DNA from: Arachis hypogaea
Taxonomy: Eukaryota > Streptophyta > Magnoliopsida > Fabales > Fabaceae
Assembly (NCBI RefSeq): GCF_003086295.3
Contig: NC_092039.1
Span: 65,491,649-65,555,648 of the forward strand
Length of the DNA: 64,000 nucleotides
Direction: 5' to 3'
Position numbers and translations under genes: made by a program. Positions 22,901-34,421 of this stretch are shown here, one piece after another. A model generated the notes under the pieces. The model ran no database searches. It had not been told where the DNA came from and saw only the letters and a list, made by a program, of their open reading frames with translations. Position 1 is the stretch's first letter, and each line of letters starts with the position of its first letter.

Positions 22901-23209
22901 TTGGAGGCATATGACAATGCCAAAATATACAAAGAGAGAGCAAAGAGATGGCATGATAAGAGGATCTCTCAAAGAACATTCGAACCGGGCCAAAAGGTGT
23001 TGTTATTCAACTCAAGATTGAAGATCTTCCCTGGGAAGCTGAGGTCTAGATGGACTGGTCCATACACCATCACCAAAGTATCACCTCATGGCTATGTCAA
23101 ATTACTTGATGAAGCCTCAAAACAAACCTTCACAGCTAATGGACATAGGGTGAAGCACTATTTTGGTGGCCCTTGGAGCAAGGAAGAGAGTGTGCAACTC
23201 TTAACATGA
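19931..23209 (+). pseudogene. Pol of B1: RT, RNase H, integrase (uninterrupted segment of a broken polyprotein)
   Basis: About 1090 residues are open after the second stop. In order: the end of protease ([19 protein letters not shown]); RT, with [53 protein letters not shown] and catalytic FMDD near residue 372 counted from 19946; RNase H, with [15 protein letters not shown] near 520 and [16 protein letters not shown]; and integrase, with the zinc region [13 protein letters not shown] and CNECQR near 766, and catalytic Asp 798, Asp 857 and Glu 893 in GIDFMGP, SDGGSHF and QAELANRE. The last pair has 35 residues between, the normal spacing. A C-terminal RW-GPY-I module ends the protein. All catalytic residues are present. 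Only the two upstream stops prevent a full polyprotein. Confidence 0.95.
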
Positions 23210-23246
23210 GCAAAGAAGCTGCAGTGTCAAGCTAAGGACAATAAAC

Positions 23247-23273
23247 AAGCGCTTCATGGGAGGCAACCCATGC
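23247..23273 (+). promoter_or_regulatory. Post-pol hairpin of B1
   Basis: AAGCGCTT, then stem CATGGG/CCCATG with loop AGGCAA, about 40 bases after the pol stop. The stem changes on both sides relative to A1 and D1 (GTTGGG/CCCAAC) while the loop is unchanged. Confidence 0.75.
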
Positions 23274-24258
23274 ACAGGGAGTCTTTTATTTTCATATTTT
23301 AGTAACCAATAATGATTAAGTAGACTAGTACATGGTGTATGCAAGGCACTAAGTTTGGTGTGGCCAATCTTGAAGTAATGGCAAAAGTGTGTTCTACAAC
23401 ACTTAGCCACAAACTAATTTGGTGTCCATACATACACGAAAATGCTAGACTATGAAAGTATAGTCATCTATTTTCCTTAAAAAAAAAAAAAAAAAGAAAA
23501 AACGTGAAATAGCATATAATGTAGGCAAAATACTAAGTTTGATGTGGCTATCTTTGGAATTAATTCCATAGAACACTTAGTCACAAACTAAGTTTGGTGT
23601 CTTTACTTACATTACTAATGCTAGAAAAAATAGATTCATAAATTTTAATTTTAGTTTAGTCAATTTTGCATAGGAATATCATCATAAGTTGTTAGCTATT
23701 AATGTCACTTTAAGAATCTCAAACTTTTGGAATTTTGTTGCAGGAAAGAAAGAAAGAAGTGATGGGGAATCTTGGAAGCATATAATGAAAGAAAGAAAGA
23801 AATGATGGGGAATCTTGGTGAGTGAGGTCACGGATACACAAGGAAGGGAAGTCACATGAGTTTTGAACTTTGTGCATGGGGAAAAACAACTCAACATGCA
23901 TTGGGCACAAGGAAGCATGCTCCCCATGCCATGACCGAGCCTTAAATGTCACTAGAACCATGCATCCCCACCAAAGTTCACTTTAAATACTTCAACCACA
24001 TTCATCAAACCTCACTCTTCATCACTCATTCTTCTACCCCCATAACCTCATTTCATTACCCGAACTCATACTCAACCTCCAACCTATTCCATGTTTCACA
24101 AATTCTAGCCTTGAACCTCATCTTTACCCAACAAAACTCTTGAAGCATCACATCCCCTCACATAACCGAAACACCCCACCTCCCCTCACCATCATTTTCT
24201 AGCTTGCCTAAGTCACGTTGTTGTCATATATCTCTTCCATTCACAACCATTTTCCTTG
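23274..24258 (+). other. Region between pol and the downstream ORF of B1
   Basis: No supported ORF. It holds three PPT-like motifs without the hairpin (CTAAGTTTGGTGTGG near 23350, one-base variants near 23533 and 23589), an A-run at 23479-23495, a TTTAAATAC box at 23982-23990 and a CT-rich, C-rich stretch to 24240 that would suit a transcript leader. Confidence 0.6.
23981..23990 (+). promoter_or_regulatory. Weak TATA-like element before the B1 downstream ORF
   Basis: CTTTAAATAC lies 340 bases before the ATG at 24323 and is followed by a CT-rich leader, the arrangement seen in A1 and E1. Weaker than those two. Confidence 0.35.
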
Positions 24259-24300
24259 TGCTTGAGGACAAGCATTCATCTAAGTTTGGTGTGGGAGATT
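24259..24300 (+). promoter_or_regulatory. AGGA hairpin plus PPT-like motif before the B1 downstream ORF
   Basis: Stem TGCTTG/CAAGCA with loop AGGA (24259-24274), then TAAGTTTGGTGTGGGAGATT (24281-24300), 22 bases before the ATG. Confidence 0.75.
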
Positions 24301-24322
24301 CAACCCTTGCAAGTGAATTTCA

Positions 24323-25984
24323 ATGGCCTCATCATCAAGGGATAGGAGAGAAGATGAATTTGATCAAAGAAGATTCAAATCCAAACACAACGAGCGTATC
24401 TTCAGCTGGATGTCAAGCAAAGATGTTGTTCCAGAGTTACCATTCAAGTTAAGAAAAGATGAATACCCTGAAATACAAAAAATAATCAGAAAAAGGGGAT
24501 GGGAGCTTCTCTGTGACCAACCTCAAGAAGTGAGCATGCTTCTCATCCATGAGTTCTACACTAATGTGATAAGAGAATATGATGATGAAGAACCATACAT
24601 GAGTTATGTAAGAGGTGTGACTGTTGATTTTAGCCCGGACACCATCAACAGGGTGCTAAAGGTCAAGGCAAAACAGTTCAAACGAGCTAGCTATGAAGAA
24701 AGGGTTGAAAATGACCCAAGATACATGGATGTGGTAAGTGACTTATGCAGAGTAGGCACGGATTGGGTGTTGGATTCACATGGACAACCACTCAAACTTC
24801 GGAGAGGTGATCTCATACCTCAAGCAAAAGGATGGCATGACATAGTGAGGAGATCATTGATGTCAACTTCAAATAATTCTGAGGTAACGGTGAATAGAGC
24901 AATAATGATCCATTGTATAATGAAAGGAGGGGAAATCAATGTTGGAGACATTATAGCCAAGAACATCATTGACATAGCTCAAAAAGTCAAACAGGACAGC
25001 TGGCTAGGATATCCTAGTACCATTCTGCGCCTATGTGAAGAAGCTGGAGTGCCTCTGGAAGAATTTGGAGAAACTGATGTGGTCTCTGTTGGAAAGCCTC
25101 TTACTCGAGAAAGGTTGGAATTCATCACCACAACCCAATTGGAAAGGCAACCTTTAGCAAGAAGGAAGAAAAGGAAAGAAGCAAGACAAGAGGAGGAGCC
25201 TCAAGAAATGGAAGAACCTCACACCTTGAACATGAATCAACTCCAAGCCGCCTTGGAAGGAATTTCTGGGCAATATTCACAAATTCAAAGAAGCCAAGAG
25301 GAACAAGCTCAACAACAAAGGGACCTTTGGCAATTGATGGATCAACAAAGAGGGATTCAAGTTCAATGGATGAACCAACAAAATGAATACCAAACACACA
25401 TGATGGAATTACAACAAGAACAATATGCCAAGATGCAGGAAGCCATCAACAATTCAACTGTGGAACATGAAAAAGCCATGGAGAAAGTAATACAAGAACA
25501 AGCTCAACTAAGGATAGAGCAAGCTTAGCAAAGAGAACTTCTCCATAGATTGGATGCTAGACATAATACATTTCACAAAGAGTTCAATGAAAGCAGAATG
25601 TTCAGGGAAGCCAGGCATAAGGACAGACTTGACTATGATATATGCACCCAAGAAAAGCTCAGTTACCTCTGTTCCACACCCCCATTACTCAACCCACAAA
25701 TTAAAACCTTTAATGAAGCTCGCAAGATATTTGAAGAGCAGGAACTTGCAAGGGTGAGATTTAATCAACAAAGGCTAAATGAGACAATGATAAGCTCAGG
25801 AGTGTGGCAAAGAGAAGAGGGGGATGCAACAACAAAACAACAAGGAGAACGGAGAAGCAAAAAGAAAGAAGATCCAAAGGGGGATGCAACAACAAAACAA
25901 CAAGGAGAACTAAGAAAGAAAAAGAAAGAAGATCCAAAGGGCAAAGGAAAGCAAGGAGAATCAAGCAAGGGAAAAGGGACATGA
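24323..25984 (+). pseudogene. Downstream ORF of B1 (putative plant transposon protein type), one stop codon
   Basis: One frame of about 553 codons, interrupted only by TAG at 25526-25528. The conserved domain spans residues about 25-250: VVPELPFKLRKDEYPEIQ, RKRGWELL, IHEFYTNV, VRGVTVDFSPDTI, LRRGDLIPQAKGWHDI, SNNSEVTVNRAIMIHCIM. A basic KKRKEARQEEE patch follows at about 275, then a long Gln/Glu-rich coiled-coil (about 295-400). The stop lies within that coiled-coil, in a Gln-Ala context where Gln was probably encoded. The tail (YDICTQEKLSYLCSTPPLL, Lys-rich end) includes a 60-base tandem duplication. No membrane segment is seen. Function unknown; close in domain to A1, C2 and E1 copies. Confidence 0.85.
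25821..25940 (+). repeat. Two tandem 60-bp units in the B1 downstream ORF
   Basis: 25821-25880 and 25881-25940 are almost identical and in frame, giving a 20-residue repeat beginning GDATTKQQGE in a Lys-rich tail. Confidence 0.9.
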
Positions 25985-27070
25985 AGACTAAAGGTGGTGA
26001 AGTTCCTTTGTTTTTCTTTATGTTTTATTAAATAAAGAAGATGTATGTCTGAAATATGGTATACCTTCTAAGATGCATTTTTTTTCTTTTTGAAGCATTT
26101 TCTTTTATGTTACCCATTCCATGCATCACCACTCACAGGTTTGGAATGGTTGCTTGTCTTAAGTACTTTTACTTGTCAATGGAATAAAAGATGTAGTTTG
26201 AGTAAGAACAGAGAGAATTCTAGCTTAAAAAGAATCATGTTGTCCCATAAGAAAGGTGCTAGTATATATACATTTATTGTGAAAGAATCAATGTTCAAGA
26301 AATTCAAAAGAATGCTTGCTTATACAAGACTAGTTCGGTTAAGGATCACAAAGACTTTATCAGTAAAAGCACAAATAACCTTGACAATAAAGAAAATAGA
26401 GTACAAAGAATGAAAGGCTAGGCATCAATGACAAAATTTGGATATGTGTCTGTGGTGATTGATGTTAAGAGACATACTTGGGCTAGTAAATCCGAGGGGT
26501 GCTTCATCACCCGATAACTTGAGTTAACTAACTCGGGATTATCGATTGAAAACCCACAATCAAGAGTAGCTCTATAACAGAACATTTAGCAACCCAAAGA
26601 GGTGCTGGACACCACTATCCAAACAAAATTTCAATGTTATATGCCTGTGATTGAATGTGTTAAGGAGAGAGGCTTGAGTTAGTAAATCTTTAAGAGTGTC
26701 TCAACACTTAACAACTTGAACCAACTGGTTTGGGATTGTTGATTGAAAGCTTATGCTAAAGAGCCGCCTTAAGACAAGATTTCGAGCTCATTGGAAATGA
26801 AAAAAAAGGGGAAATATAAAAAAAAAAGAAGAGAAGCATCAAGGAAAGAATGGTTCAAGGGTCATGTGCTAAGGTATAAAAGAAGTCTAGTGAAGTTAAC
26901 CAATTTAGTATTAAGGCAAGCATTTTAATTGAAAAAGTTGAATAGTTGTGTTCAATTACAATAAATTAATGACCACACAAGTGGGGATGACATGCTCAAT
27001 GAAAAGAATTACTCTCTGGAAGAACATTCAAGTTTTACATCTTAGATTCTTGTGACAAAGTTTCTATATT
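25985..27070 (+). other. Noncoding 3' region of B1
   Basis: No supported ORF. ATGTGTCTGTGG occurs at 26444-26455, in the same relative place as in A1 and D1. Two similar paragraphs begin near 26446 and 26643 (TGTGATTGA..GTTAA..GAGA), suggesting an old internal duplication. Confidence 0.6.
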
Positions 27071-27107
27071 TTGCTTGAGGACAAGCAACACTTTAAGTTT
27101 GGTGTTG
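27071..27107 (+). promoter_or_regulatory. AGGA hairpin and polypurine tract of B1
   Basis: Stem TTGCTTG/CAAGCAA with loop AGGA (27071-27088), then CTTTAAGTTTGGTGTTG directly against the 3' LTR. Confidence 0.8.
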
Positions 27108-30100
27108 TGATGCAATTGCATATTTGTTATATTAGCTAGTTAGTTTAGTTGGTTTTAGCTTAATCTCACTCATTTTCTCTAAATAAACAAGTCTTTTTAT
27201 GAGTTTTATCTTCATGCATGAGAACATCAAGGAACATGTTGATTCTAGCCAAATTCATGCAAATAATTTAAAGAATACATACATGAATGAGTATGAATGA
27301 ATCTTATGAAATTTATTGTATGAATTGGTAAGACTTTGAAGCTATTTCCTTTGTTGATGATAGGTGATGAAACAAGGAAGCATGGAAGCAAGAATGATGC
27401 AAGCTGGGCAAGAAGAAGTTGGCGTTGCCAACTTGGGAATAGGGTGCGTTTTTATGGACAACGCCAGGCAACCAAGAAGCAAAGTTGGCGTTGCCAACTT
27501 GAGGAATGTGGTGCGTTGTTGAGGACAACGCCAGGCAGCCTTGGAAGCAAAGTTGGCGTTGCCAACTTGAGGAATGTGGTGCGTTGTTGGAGGTAACGCC
27601 AGGCAGCCTTGGAAGAGAAGTTGGCGTTGCCAACTTGAAGAAAGGAGTGAGTTATTCAAGGCAACGCCAAGCAACAAGAATGAAGCCTTGAAGAGGAGCT
27701 CGAGGGCGTTGCCAATGCCAAGAATCATAGGCGTTACTCAAGGCAATGCCAAGCAACTTTGGCACCATAGGAAACAACCTCGAGGGCGTTGCCAACGCCA
27801 GGAATCATTGGCGTGTTCCTTGGCAACGCCAGAAATGGTTGCTTGGCTAGGCACCAAGTCTTGGGTGCCAGCCAGGTTGCCAACGCCAGAAGGTGCTGCC
27901 AGCCAGGTTGCCAACGCCAGAATGTGCTGCCAGCCAGGTTGCCAACGCCAGAATGTGCTGCCAGCCAAGTTGCCAACGCCAGAATCAAGTTGCCAACGCC
28001 AAGCCTTGCCAACCACGTTGCCAACGCCAGGAAAGCCTTGCCAGCCACGTTGCCAACGTGGGAAGCAAGTTTTAGAGCCTTGAAGAAGGCTCGAGCACGT
28101 TGCCAACGCCAGCTTCTATGGGCGTGTTCACTGGCAACGTGGGAAGCAATGCCTGGAGCTAGGAAAGAAGGCTCGAGCACGTTGCCAACTCAAGAAAGCA
28201 TTGGCGTGTTTGGCAACAACGCCAGGAATGGTTGCTTGGCTAGGCACCAAGTCTTGGTGCCAACCAAGTTGCCAACGCCCATAAGCCTTGCCATGCACGT
28301 TGCCAACGCCAGGAAGGGCACCAACCAAGTTGCCAACGCCCATAAGCCATGCCATGCACGTTGCCAACGCCCATAAGCCTTGCCATGCACGTTGCCAACG
28401 CCAGGAAGCAAACATGGAGCCTTGAGAAAGGCTCGAGCACGTTGCCAACGTGCTGAAGAGAAGGAGTGTTCATCAACAACGCCAGCCTCATTTCCCTGCT
28501 TTGGGAGGCTAGGCACGGGCACGTTGCTAACTTGGAATATAGGGGCGTTATCCACAACAACTCCAACAAGGCAGCCTGACCATGTCATCTTCAATGGAAG
28601 ATATCTTGAGCTACAGAGATCAAAATTGAGTGCTTCTAGTTGCGTTGGAAAGCTAACATTCAGAGCTTTCCAACCATATATAATAGTCTATGGTGGAGCA
28701 CAAAATTGAAGCCAAACCAGAGTCATCTTTAGGCCCTAAAAACAAGAACATGAAGTGAAATTCAAGAAGGCTAGAGATGAGCCCTGGAGGGGGGCACGAG
28801 CACGTTGCCAACGTGCTAGCAAAGGGGCGTGTTTTGCAACAACGCCAGCCCCAAGTCCCTGCCTTGGGAGGTTAGGCACGGGCACGTTGCCAACTTGGGA
28901 ATGAAGGTGCGTTTTTGGCAACAACTTGGCAGCTCAACCTTACCTTCTTTGAGGAAGCATAACTTGAGCTAGGAAAGTCCAATTGAGGTGATTCTAGTGG
29001 CATTGAAAAATAGACATCAAGAGCTTTCCAATGATGTATAATAGTCCATATTGAAGCAGAAGGTTGACACTCAAATTCTGGGCTACATTTAGCATGAAAA
29101 TAGAGCCAAGAAGGGGAAAAGCAAGTTGTTAGCAACAACTTGGGCTAGCAACGCCCAAGTCTCAAACTTCACTTCCAGGAAATTGTGATGCACGTTGCCA
29201 ACGTGTATTAAGGCCAGCGTTATTGACAAAAACGCCAAGCCAATGGGCCAGAAGCATGATGAATGAACTCTTCCTTTCCAAGGCTAGTAACACTTCTTCC
29301 AATTGAGCCAAGAATTCAACAAAGAGGAAGCCCATATTGCTAACCCAATTCAAGATCTTTGAAAGAGTTTTAGGAGTAGTATAAATAGAAGAGATTGGTG
29401 TACTTGTAAAGGACTTTTACACTTTTTGACACTTAGAACTTTTTCATACTTTTAGCACTTTATTTTGAGAACTCTTTAGTACTTCCGGGAGGATACCCGG
29501 GAGAGCATTTTTAGTTTTCTTTGGAATTTCTCTTCTTCATCTTCTAAAGCTTTAAGCCTTTCTTTATTCTTCTTCATCTTTCTTGGCATTTAGTTTAATT
29601 TTGATTTATGGTAATTGTTGTTGAAATTGGAGCAATGATTCACTAAACCCCACTTTCATTAGGGGGAAGAGCTCTGCTTGTTGAAATGAATTGGTGAACT
29701 CATCTTCTCCTCCTCAATTCTAGTGGTTGATCTAAAGAGGGAACTCTTGATCTTCAAAGATTCAACCACCATCGAGAGAGGGGTTAATCTATATGAATTA
29801 TGTGGTGAATTTGAGGAATGAGCCACATAATTCATTTTAGAGTTCATCCTTTCATGATTCCTTTAATCAATATACCTTGGTTAGTATGTGAGATGTAACT
29901 CTCCTTGGTTGAGATTATGGGAATTGTGTGGCTGGATTAGACTTGAGCTTCATCTCTTCTCATGAACAATTAGATCACGAGAGTGGCAATTGGTTATGTT
30001 GAGAGAGATTGAATCACCAAGAGATTGGGGTTCAATCACCCACTTGCCATGGATCTATACCCATGATTGAGAAGGATTTGACTAACATCAATTCATGAAA

Positions 30101-30591
30101 ACTAGCATCTCTGATCCCTAATGATCCTCTCTATCATTAATTCTCATTTCTTTTGCTCTTAGTGATTGAATACCCATTGCCCAATTCCCTTCTACACTCT
30201 TGCAATTTATTATTCTTGTCATTTACATTCTGTTTCTTTATTTCTTGCTATTTACTATTTTGCTCTTTAGAATTCAGCACTTTATTTTCTTGCAATTTAC
30301 TTTTGATGTCATTTAAGTTTCTTGCAATTTAAGTTTCCGTTATTTACTTTCACTTTATTTCTCTATTCTAGTTCTTTACATTCTTTGCCATTTAAATTCT
30401 TGCAATTATGTTCAAAAAATCACAATGCTCATGAAATCAAAACTATGTTTGCTTGACTAAATCTACTATTTAACTAAAGTTGCTTAATCTACCAATCTCC
30501 GTGGGATCGACCTCACTCTTTGTGAGTTTTATTACTTGATACGACCCGGTATACTTGCCGGTTGTACGTGAAATCAAATTTTTACGTATCA
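27108..30591 (+). repeat. 3' LTR of B1
   Basis: 3484 bp, matching 14040-17486 with few substitutions. TATA box at 29379-29388. It has one extra 68-bp palindrome unit near 27546-27613 and one fewer 31-bp unit. It ends GTATCA next to CCTAT of the A1 LTR. Confidence 0.95.
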
Positions 30592-31414
30592 CCTATGAAC
30601 ATGTGACTGACAACCACCTCTGTTCTACCTTCGATTGGGTGAATATCTCTTGGATTCCTGATACACGATGCATGGTTGATCGCCTGACAACCGAGTGCTC
30701 GCCTGACAACCGAGCCAGCCATTCCGTGAGATCAGAGTCTTCGTGGTATAGGCTAGAACTGATGGCGGCATTCAAGAGAATCCGGAAGGTCTAACCTTGT
30801 CTGTGGTATTCTAAGTAGGATTCAATGATTGAAGGACTGTGACGTGCTTCAAACTCCTGAGGGCGGGGCGTTAGTGACAGACGCAAAAGAATCACTGGAT
30901 TCTATTCCGGCCTGATCGAGAACCGACAGATGGATAGCCGTGCCGTGACAGGGTGCGTTGAACATTTCCACTGAGAGGATGGGAGGTAGCCATTGACAAC
31001 GGTGAAACCCTTGCTTGAGCTTGCCACGGAAAGGAGTAAGAAGGATTGGATGAAGACAGTAGGAAAGAAGAGAGACAGAAGGGACTAGCATCTTCATGCG
31101 CTTATCTGAAATTCCCACCAATGAACTGCATAAGTATCTCTATCTTTATCTTTATGTTTTATTCGTATATCACCCATATCCATTTGAGTTTGCCTGACTA
31201 AGATTTACAAGGTGACCATAGCTTGCTTCATACCAACAATCTCTGTTGGATCGACCCTTACTCGCGTAAGGTTTATTACTTGGATGACCCAGTACACTTG
31301 CTGGTTAGTTGTGCGAAGTTGTGTTTATGCCATGGTATTGAACACCAAGTTTTTGGATTCATTACCGGGGATTATATGATTTGTGAAAAGTATTGACCAC
31401 AATTTCGTGCACCA
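30592..31414 (+). repeat. 3' LTR of A1, right portion
   Basis: It begins with the second CCTAT (30592-30596) and continues the A1 LTR where the left portion stopped, matching 5475-6294 of the 5' LTR with scattered substitutions. It ends GTGCACCA next to the A1 duplication ACCAT. Confidence 0.95.
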
Positions 31415-32081
31415 ACCATTCTGAGAGAATGCCAGGAGGACACCTCCTGATTAGTTACTTGTATTTTTCCCAAGCTTCATAGAGGAATTCACCCTCTGTT
31501 TGTCTGAAGGTTTGAACTTCCACCCTAAGCTTGCTCAGTATTTGAGGTGGAAAAGACTTGGCCAAGAAAGCATTGACCAACTTTTTCCAAGAGTCTAGGT
31601 TTTCTTAGGTTGAGAATCCAACCATATCATAGCTCTATCTCTAAAAGCAAAAGGGAAAAGCATAAGTTGGTAGACCTTAGGATGCACTCCATTGGTTCTA
31701 ACAGTGTCACAGATTTACAAGAATTTAGATAGAAACTGATGTGGATCTTCTAGCGAAAGTCCATAGAACTTGCAATTCTGTTGCATTAGAGAGACTAACT
31801 GAGGCTTAAGCTCAAATTTATTTGCTCTGATGGCAGGTATAGAGATACTTCTTCCATAGAGTTCAAAAGTTTATGTAATGAAGTCACCAAGAACATTCCT
31901 TGTATCTCCTTTATTGTTCTGTTCAGCTGCCATGTCTGTATTCTCTGTTTTGTGTTCAAGAAGTTCTATGAGGTTTTCTCTGGAGTGTTGTGCTTTAACT
32001 CATTATAAAAGCATTTCTTAGGGTCCTCTCAGATTCAGGATCAGGATCAAAGAGAGACTCTTTATCTCTGTTCCTGCTCAT
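31415..32081 (-). pseudogene. gag of element 0, 5' piece
   Basis: On the minus strand it starts at ATG 32081 with MSRNRDK, matching MSRSRDK of A1. It is recognisable to the YEAWEKY region near 31470. A stop follows about 28 codons after the start, and further frame changes occur, so it is long dead. The gag domain is cut by A1 at 31415. Confidence 0.8.
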
Positions 32082-33341
32082 AAACAAGAAAAAGAAAACA
32101 AGGAAGAAGAAGAATGGGAGCTCTATGTATAGAGGACTCCCTGTGAGATATGAAGAAGAAAGAAGAATGAAGATAGAGAGAAGAGAAGAAGAATTTGAAT
32201 AAAGGGGGTAAAGATTTCGAAAATTAAGAAATGAAAAGAGAAACTAGAATTAAAATATTTTTGTTTTTATTTTATTTGTTAATTGAATTCAAAAATAAAA
32301 GCTAATTAACGAAAAAGATTTGAAAATTGAATGATGAATTTTGAAAAAGAAGACAGAGAAAGAAACAAGAAGTTTTCGAAAATAGAAGAGAGAAGAATTA
32401 GTTAGGAAGTTTTCAAAAAGAAGAAAGAGAAAACAAGTAACTAATTAAGAAAGATTTGAAAATAAGATACGATAGAAGATTTGAAAAAGATTTGATTTTG
32501 AAATTTGAAATTTTGAATTTTGAATTTTAAAATTTGAATTTTGAAAATTGAATTTGAATTAGGATAAGATAAGATTTGATTTTTGAAAAGATTTGATTTT
32601 GAAATTTAAAATTAAGATAAGATAAGATAATAATTTGAAATTTAATCAAAAGATAAGATAAGAAAAGACAAAGATTTGAAAAATTTTTGAATTTTAAAAT
32701 TTTAAAAGAAAGATAAGATAAGAAAGAATCAAATTTAAAGAAAAGGTTTGCAAAGATTTTAGAAAGATAAAATTTGAAATTTGAAATTTGAAATTAGGAG
32801 AAAATAAGAATGATTTTGAAATTAAAATTTGAAATCGTTTTGAAATTTTCAAAAATTGTAATTAAAGATGGAAAAGATATTTTTTTGATTTTTTTGAATT
32901 AATGAGGAAAGAGAAAAACAACAAAAAGACACAAAATTTCGAAAATTGAGAAAAACAAACACCAAAAGACACCAAACATAAAAATTTTAAGATCAAAACA
33001 AGAAAAGAAACAAGAACAACTTGAATACCAAGAAAGACCACTAAGAATAATTTTCAAAAATTCAAAGGAAACAAAGAACACACAAAGGACACCAAACTTA
33101 AAAATTGACACTAGACTCAAACAAAAGACACTATTTTTGAAGATTTTTGGAAAAGAACACTAAGAAAATTCGAAACTTTAACAAGAACTAGAACAAAAGA
33201 CTCAAACCAAAGATAAAGATTAATAAAGAAAACAAAAGGTTTTGAAAAATTTTGGAAAAGAAAACAAAAGACTGAAAACAAAAGTAAAAATGACCTAATC
33301 TAAGCAACAAGATAATCTGGTTGTTTGTCAAATTTGAACAA
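32082..33341 (-). other. Leader of element 0
   Basis: On the plus strand it is a purine-rich low-complexity sequence built from AAGATAAGATAAGA, GATTTGAAATT and GAAAATTGAA; its complement corresponds to the A1 leader (7270-7948). No gene is seen. Confidence 0.65.
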
Positions 33342-33359
33342 TCCCCCGCAACGGTGCTA
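33342..33359 (-). promoter_or_regulatory. Decayed tRNA-Asp primer site of element 0
   Basis: TCCCCCGCAACGGTGCTA on the plus strand differs from the expected complement at a few positions. It lies six bases from the LTR end at 33366. Confidence 0.7.
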
Positions 33360-33365
33360 AAAACT

Positions 33366-34421
33366 TGGTGCACGAAATTGGCTCCGCAGAATTTGCACAG
33401 ATAGATCGGCAAGTATACCGGGTTGTCCAAGTAATACCTCAGGTGAGTGAGGGTCATTCCCACGGAGATTGTTGGTTTGAGCAAGCAGTGGACACCTTAC
33501 AGATCTTAGTTAGGCGGATAGAAAATATAGTTTGTCATGAAAAACATATAAAATAGATAAATAGAATGTTACTAGATAGATGAGAATTCAATGGTATGAG
33601 AATGATTGAGGCTTCGGAGATGCTTTGTCTTTCCAGATTAACTTTTCTTATTGTCTACTTCAATAACTTTCTGATTCCTTCCATGGCAGCCGTAAGTGAT
33701 TAACTCATGTCCTCTCATCAAGTTAACCTCCTCCACTGCAGTAATCCACCATGTTGAGATGACTCAAGTCCTCTCATCAATCCACCTCTAGGTTTCTCAC
33801 GGTAGCAGAAGATGAATCTCTAAGCAATCCACACCCCTTCGTGATCCTACTCCAGGTGCCACAGATAAGGCAGATCTTCTGGATCAGAAAGTGCTGCTTC
33901 TTTGACTTTAGCCTTAGCGCCATAGAGACCTCACACACCTATAGTCAACGAGATTTCATGTCACATATCCAAAGTTGCTCAGATGCTCTATTGAAGTCCA
34001 CAATACAATCTCTAGCTTTAGTTCAACGATATTTGGGTCAGGAATCGCACGGAACCCATGTAGAACAAGGGTGATTATAACGGGTCACCTTTAATTCATA
34101 AGATGAAGAATGAGGTTGCATAAGAGAATAGAATCAGACATATGGAATTAGAACAGTAATATTATTGATCCATGAAACTCAGAAGAGCTACTAACCTTAA
34201 CCTTAGGAGGTTAGTGACTCATACTGTACAAAAAATAATAATAAAATGTTCGAATGCGCAAAAATCTCTAACAAGGGTGATATTTGTTCTATATATACTA
34301 GTCTACTAACTAAGGATTATAGAAAATAAGATAAACTAGTCTTGTAGTTCGAAAATCCACTTCTAGGGCCCACTTGGTGAATGTTTGGGCTGAGCTTGAG
34401 TGTCTCCCACCAGCTAGTACC
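33366..34421 (-). repeat. 5' LTR of element 0, portion left of D1
   Basis: The U5 end TGGTGCACG is at 33366. It aligns with the A1 LTR end, for example CGGCAAGTATACCGGG with GTCCAAGTAATA. A TATA-like CTATATATAC lies near 34291. The sequence is cut at GTACC (34417-34421) by D1. Confidence 0.8.

Larger units (their letters stand above)
14040..30591 (+). mobile_element. B1: nearly complete Athila-like element inserted in the A1 3' LTR
   Basis: A 16,552-bp element from TGATGCAATTGC to TTACGTATCA, flanked by CCTAT at 14035-14039 and 30592-30596. It has two LTRs of 3447 and 3484 bp, a tRNA-Asp primer site, one gag-pol frame with two in-frame stops, a downstream ORF with one stop and a polypurine tract. 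It is the only element here with full gag, protease, RT, RNase H and integrase in one frame. The LTRs are very similar by eye apart from repeat-number differences, so insertion looks recent. Confidence 0.95.
4610..31414 (+). mobile_element. A1: A-family Athila-like element lacking RT and integrase, interrupted by B1
   Basis: The element runs from TGATGAGCGG to GTGCACCA and is flanked by ACCAT at 4605-4609 and 31415-31419. Removing B1 (14040-30591) and one copy of its CCTAT duplication leaves about 10.2 kb. Order: 5' LTR, tRNA-Asp primer site, a leader of about 1.6 kb, gag, protease, a gap where RT, RNase H and integrase would be expected, the downstream ORF, polypurine tract, and 3' LTR split in two. 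With no polymerase it must be mobilised in trans. The LTR start resembles the peanut FIDEL/Feral group from memory, which is a family inference. Confidence 0.9.
31415..34421 (-). mobile_element. Element 0: A-family element, 5' end on the minus strand
   Basis: Read leftward from the right: part of the 5' LTR (33366-34421), a decayed primer site (33342-33359), a purine-rich leader and the start of gag (to 31415). Gag continues at 4526-4609 beyond the A1 insertion, and the rest of the LTR is at 56465-56959 beyond D1. The remaining gag-pol and 3' LTR lie outside the window or are lost. Confidence 0.85.
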
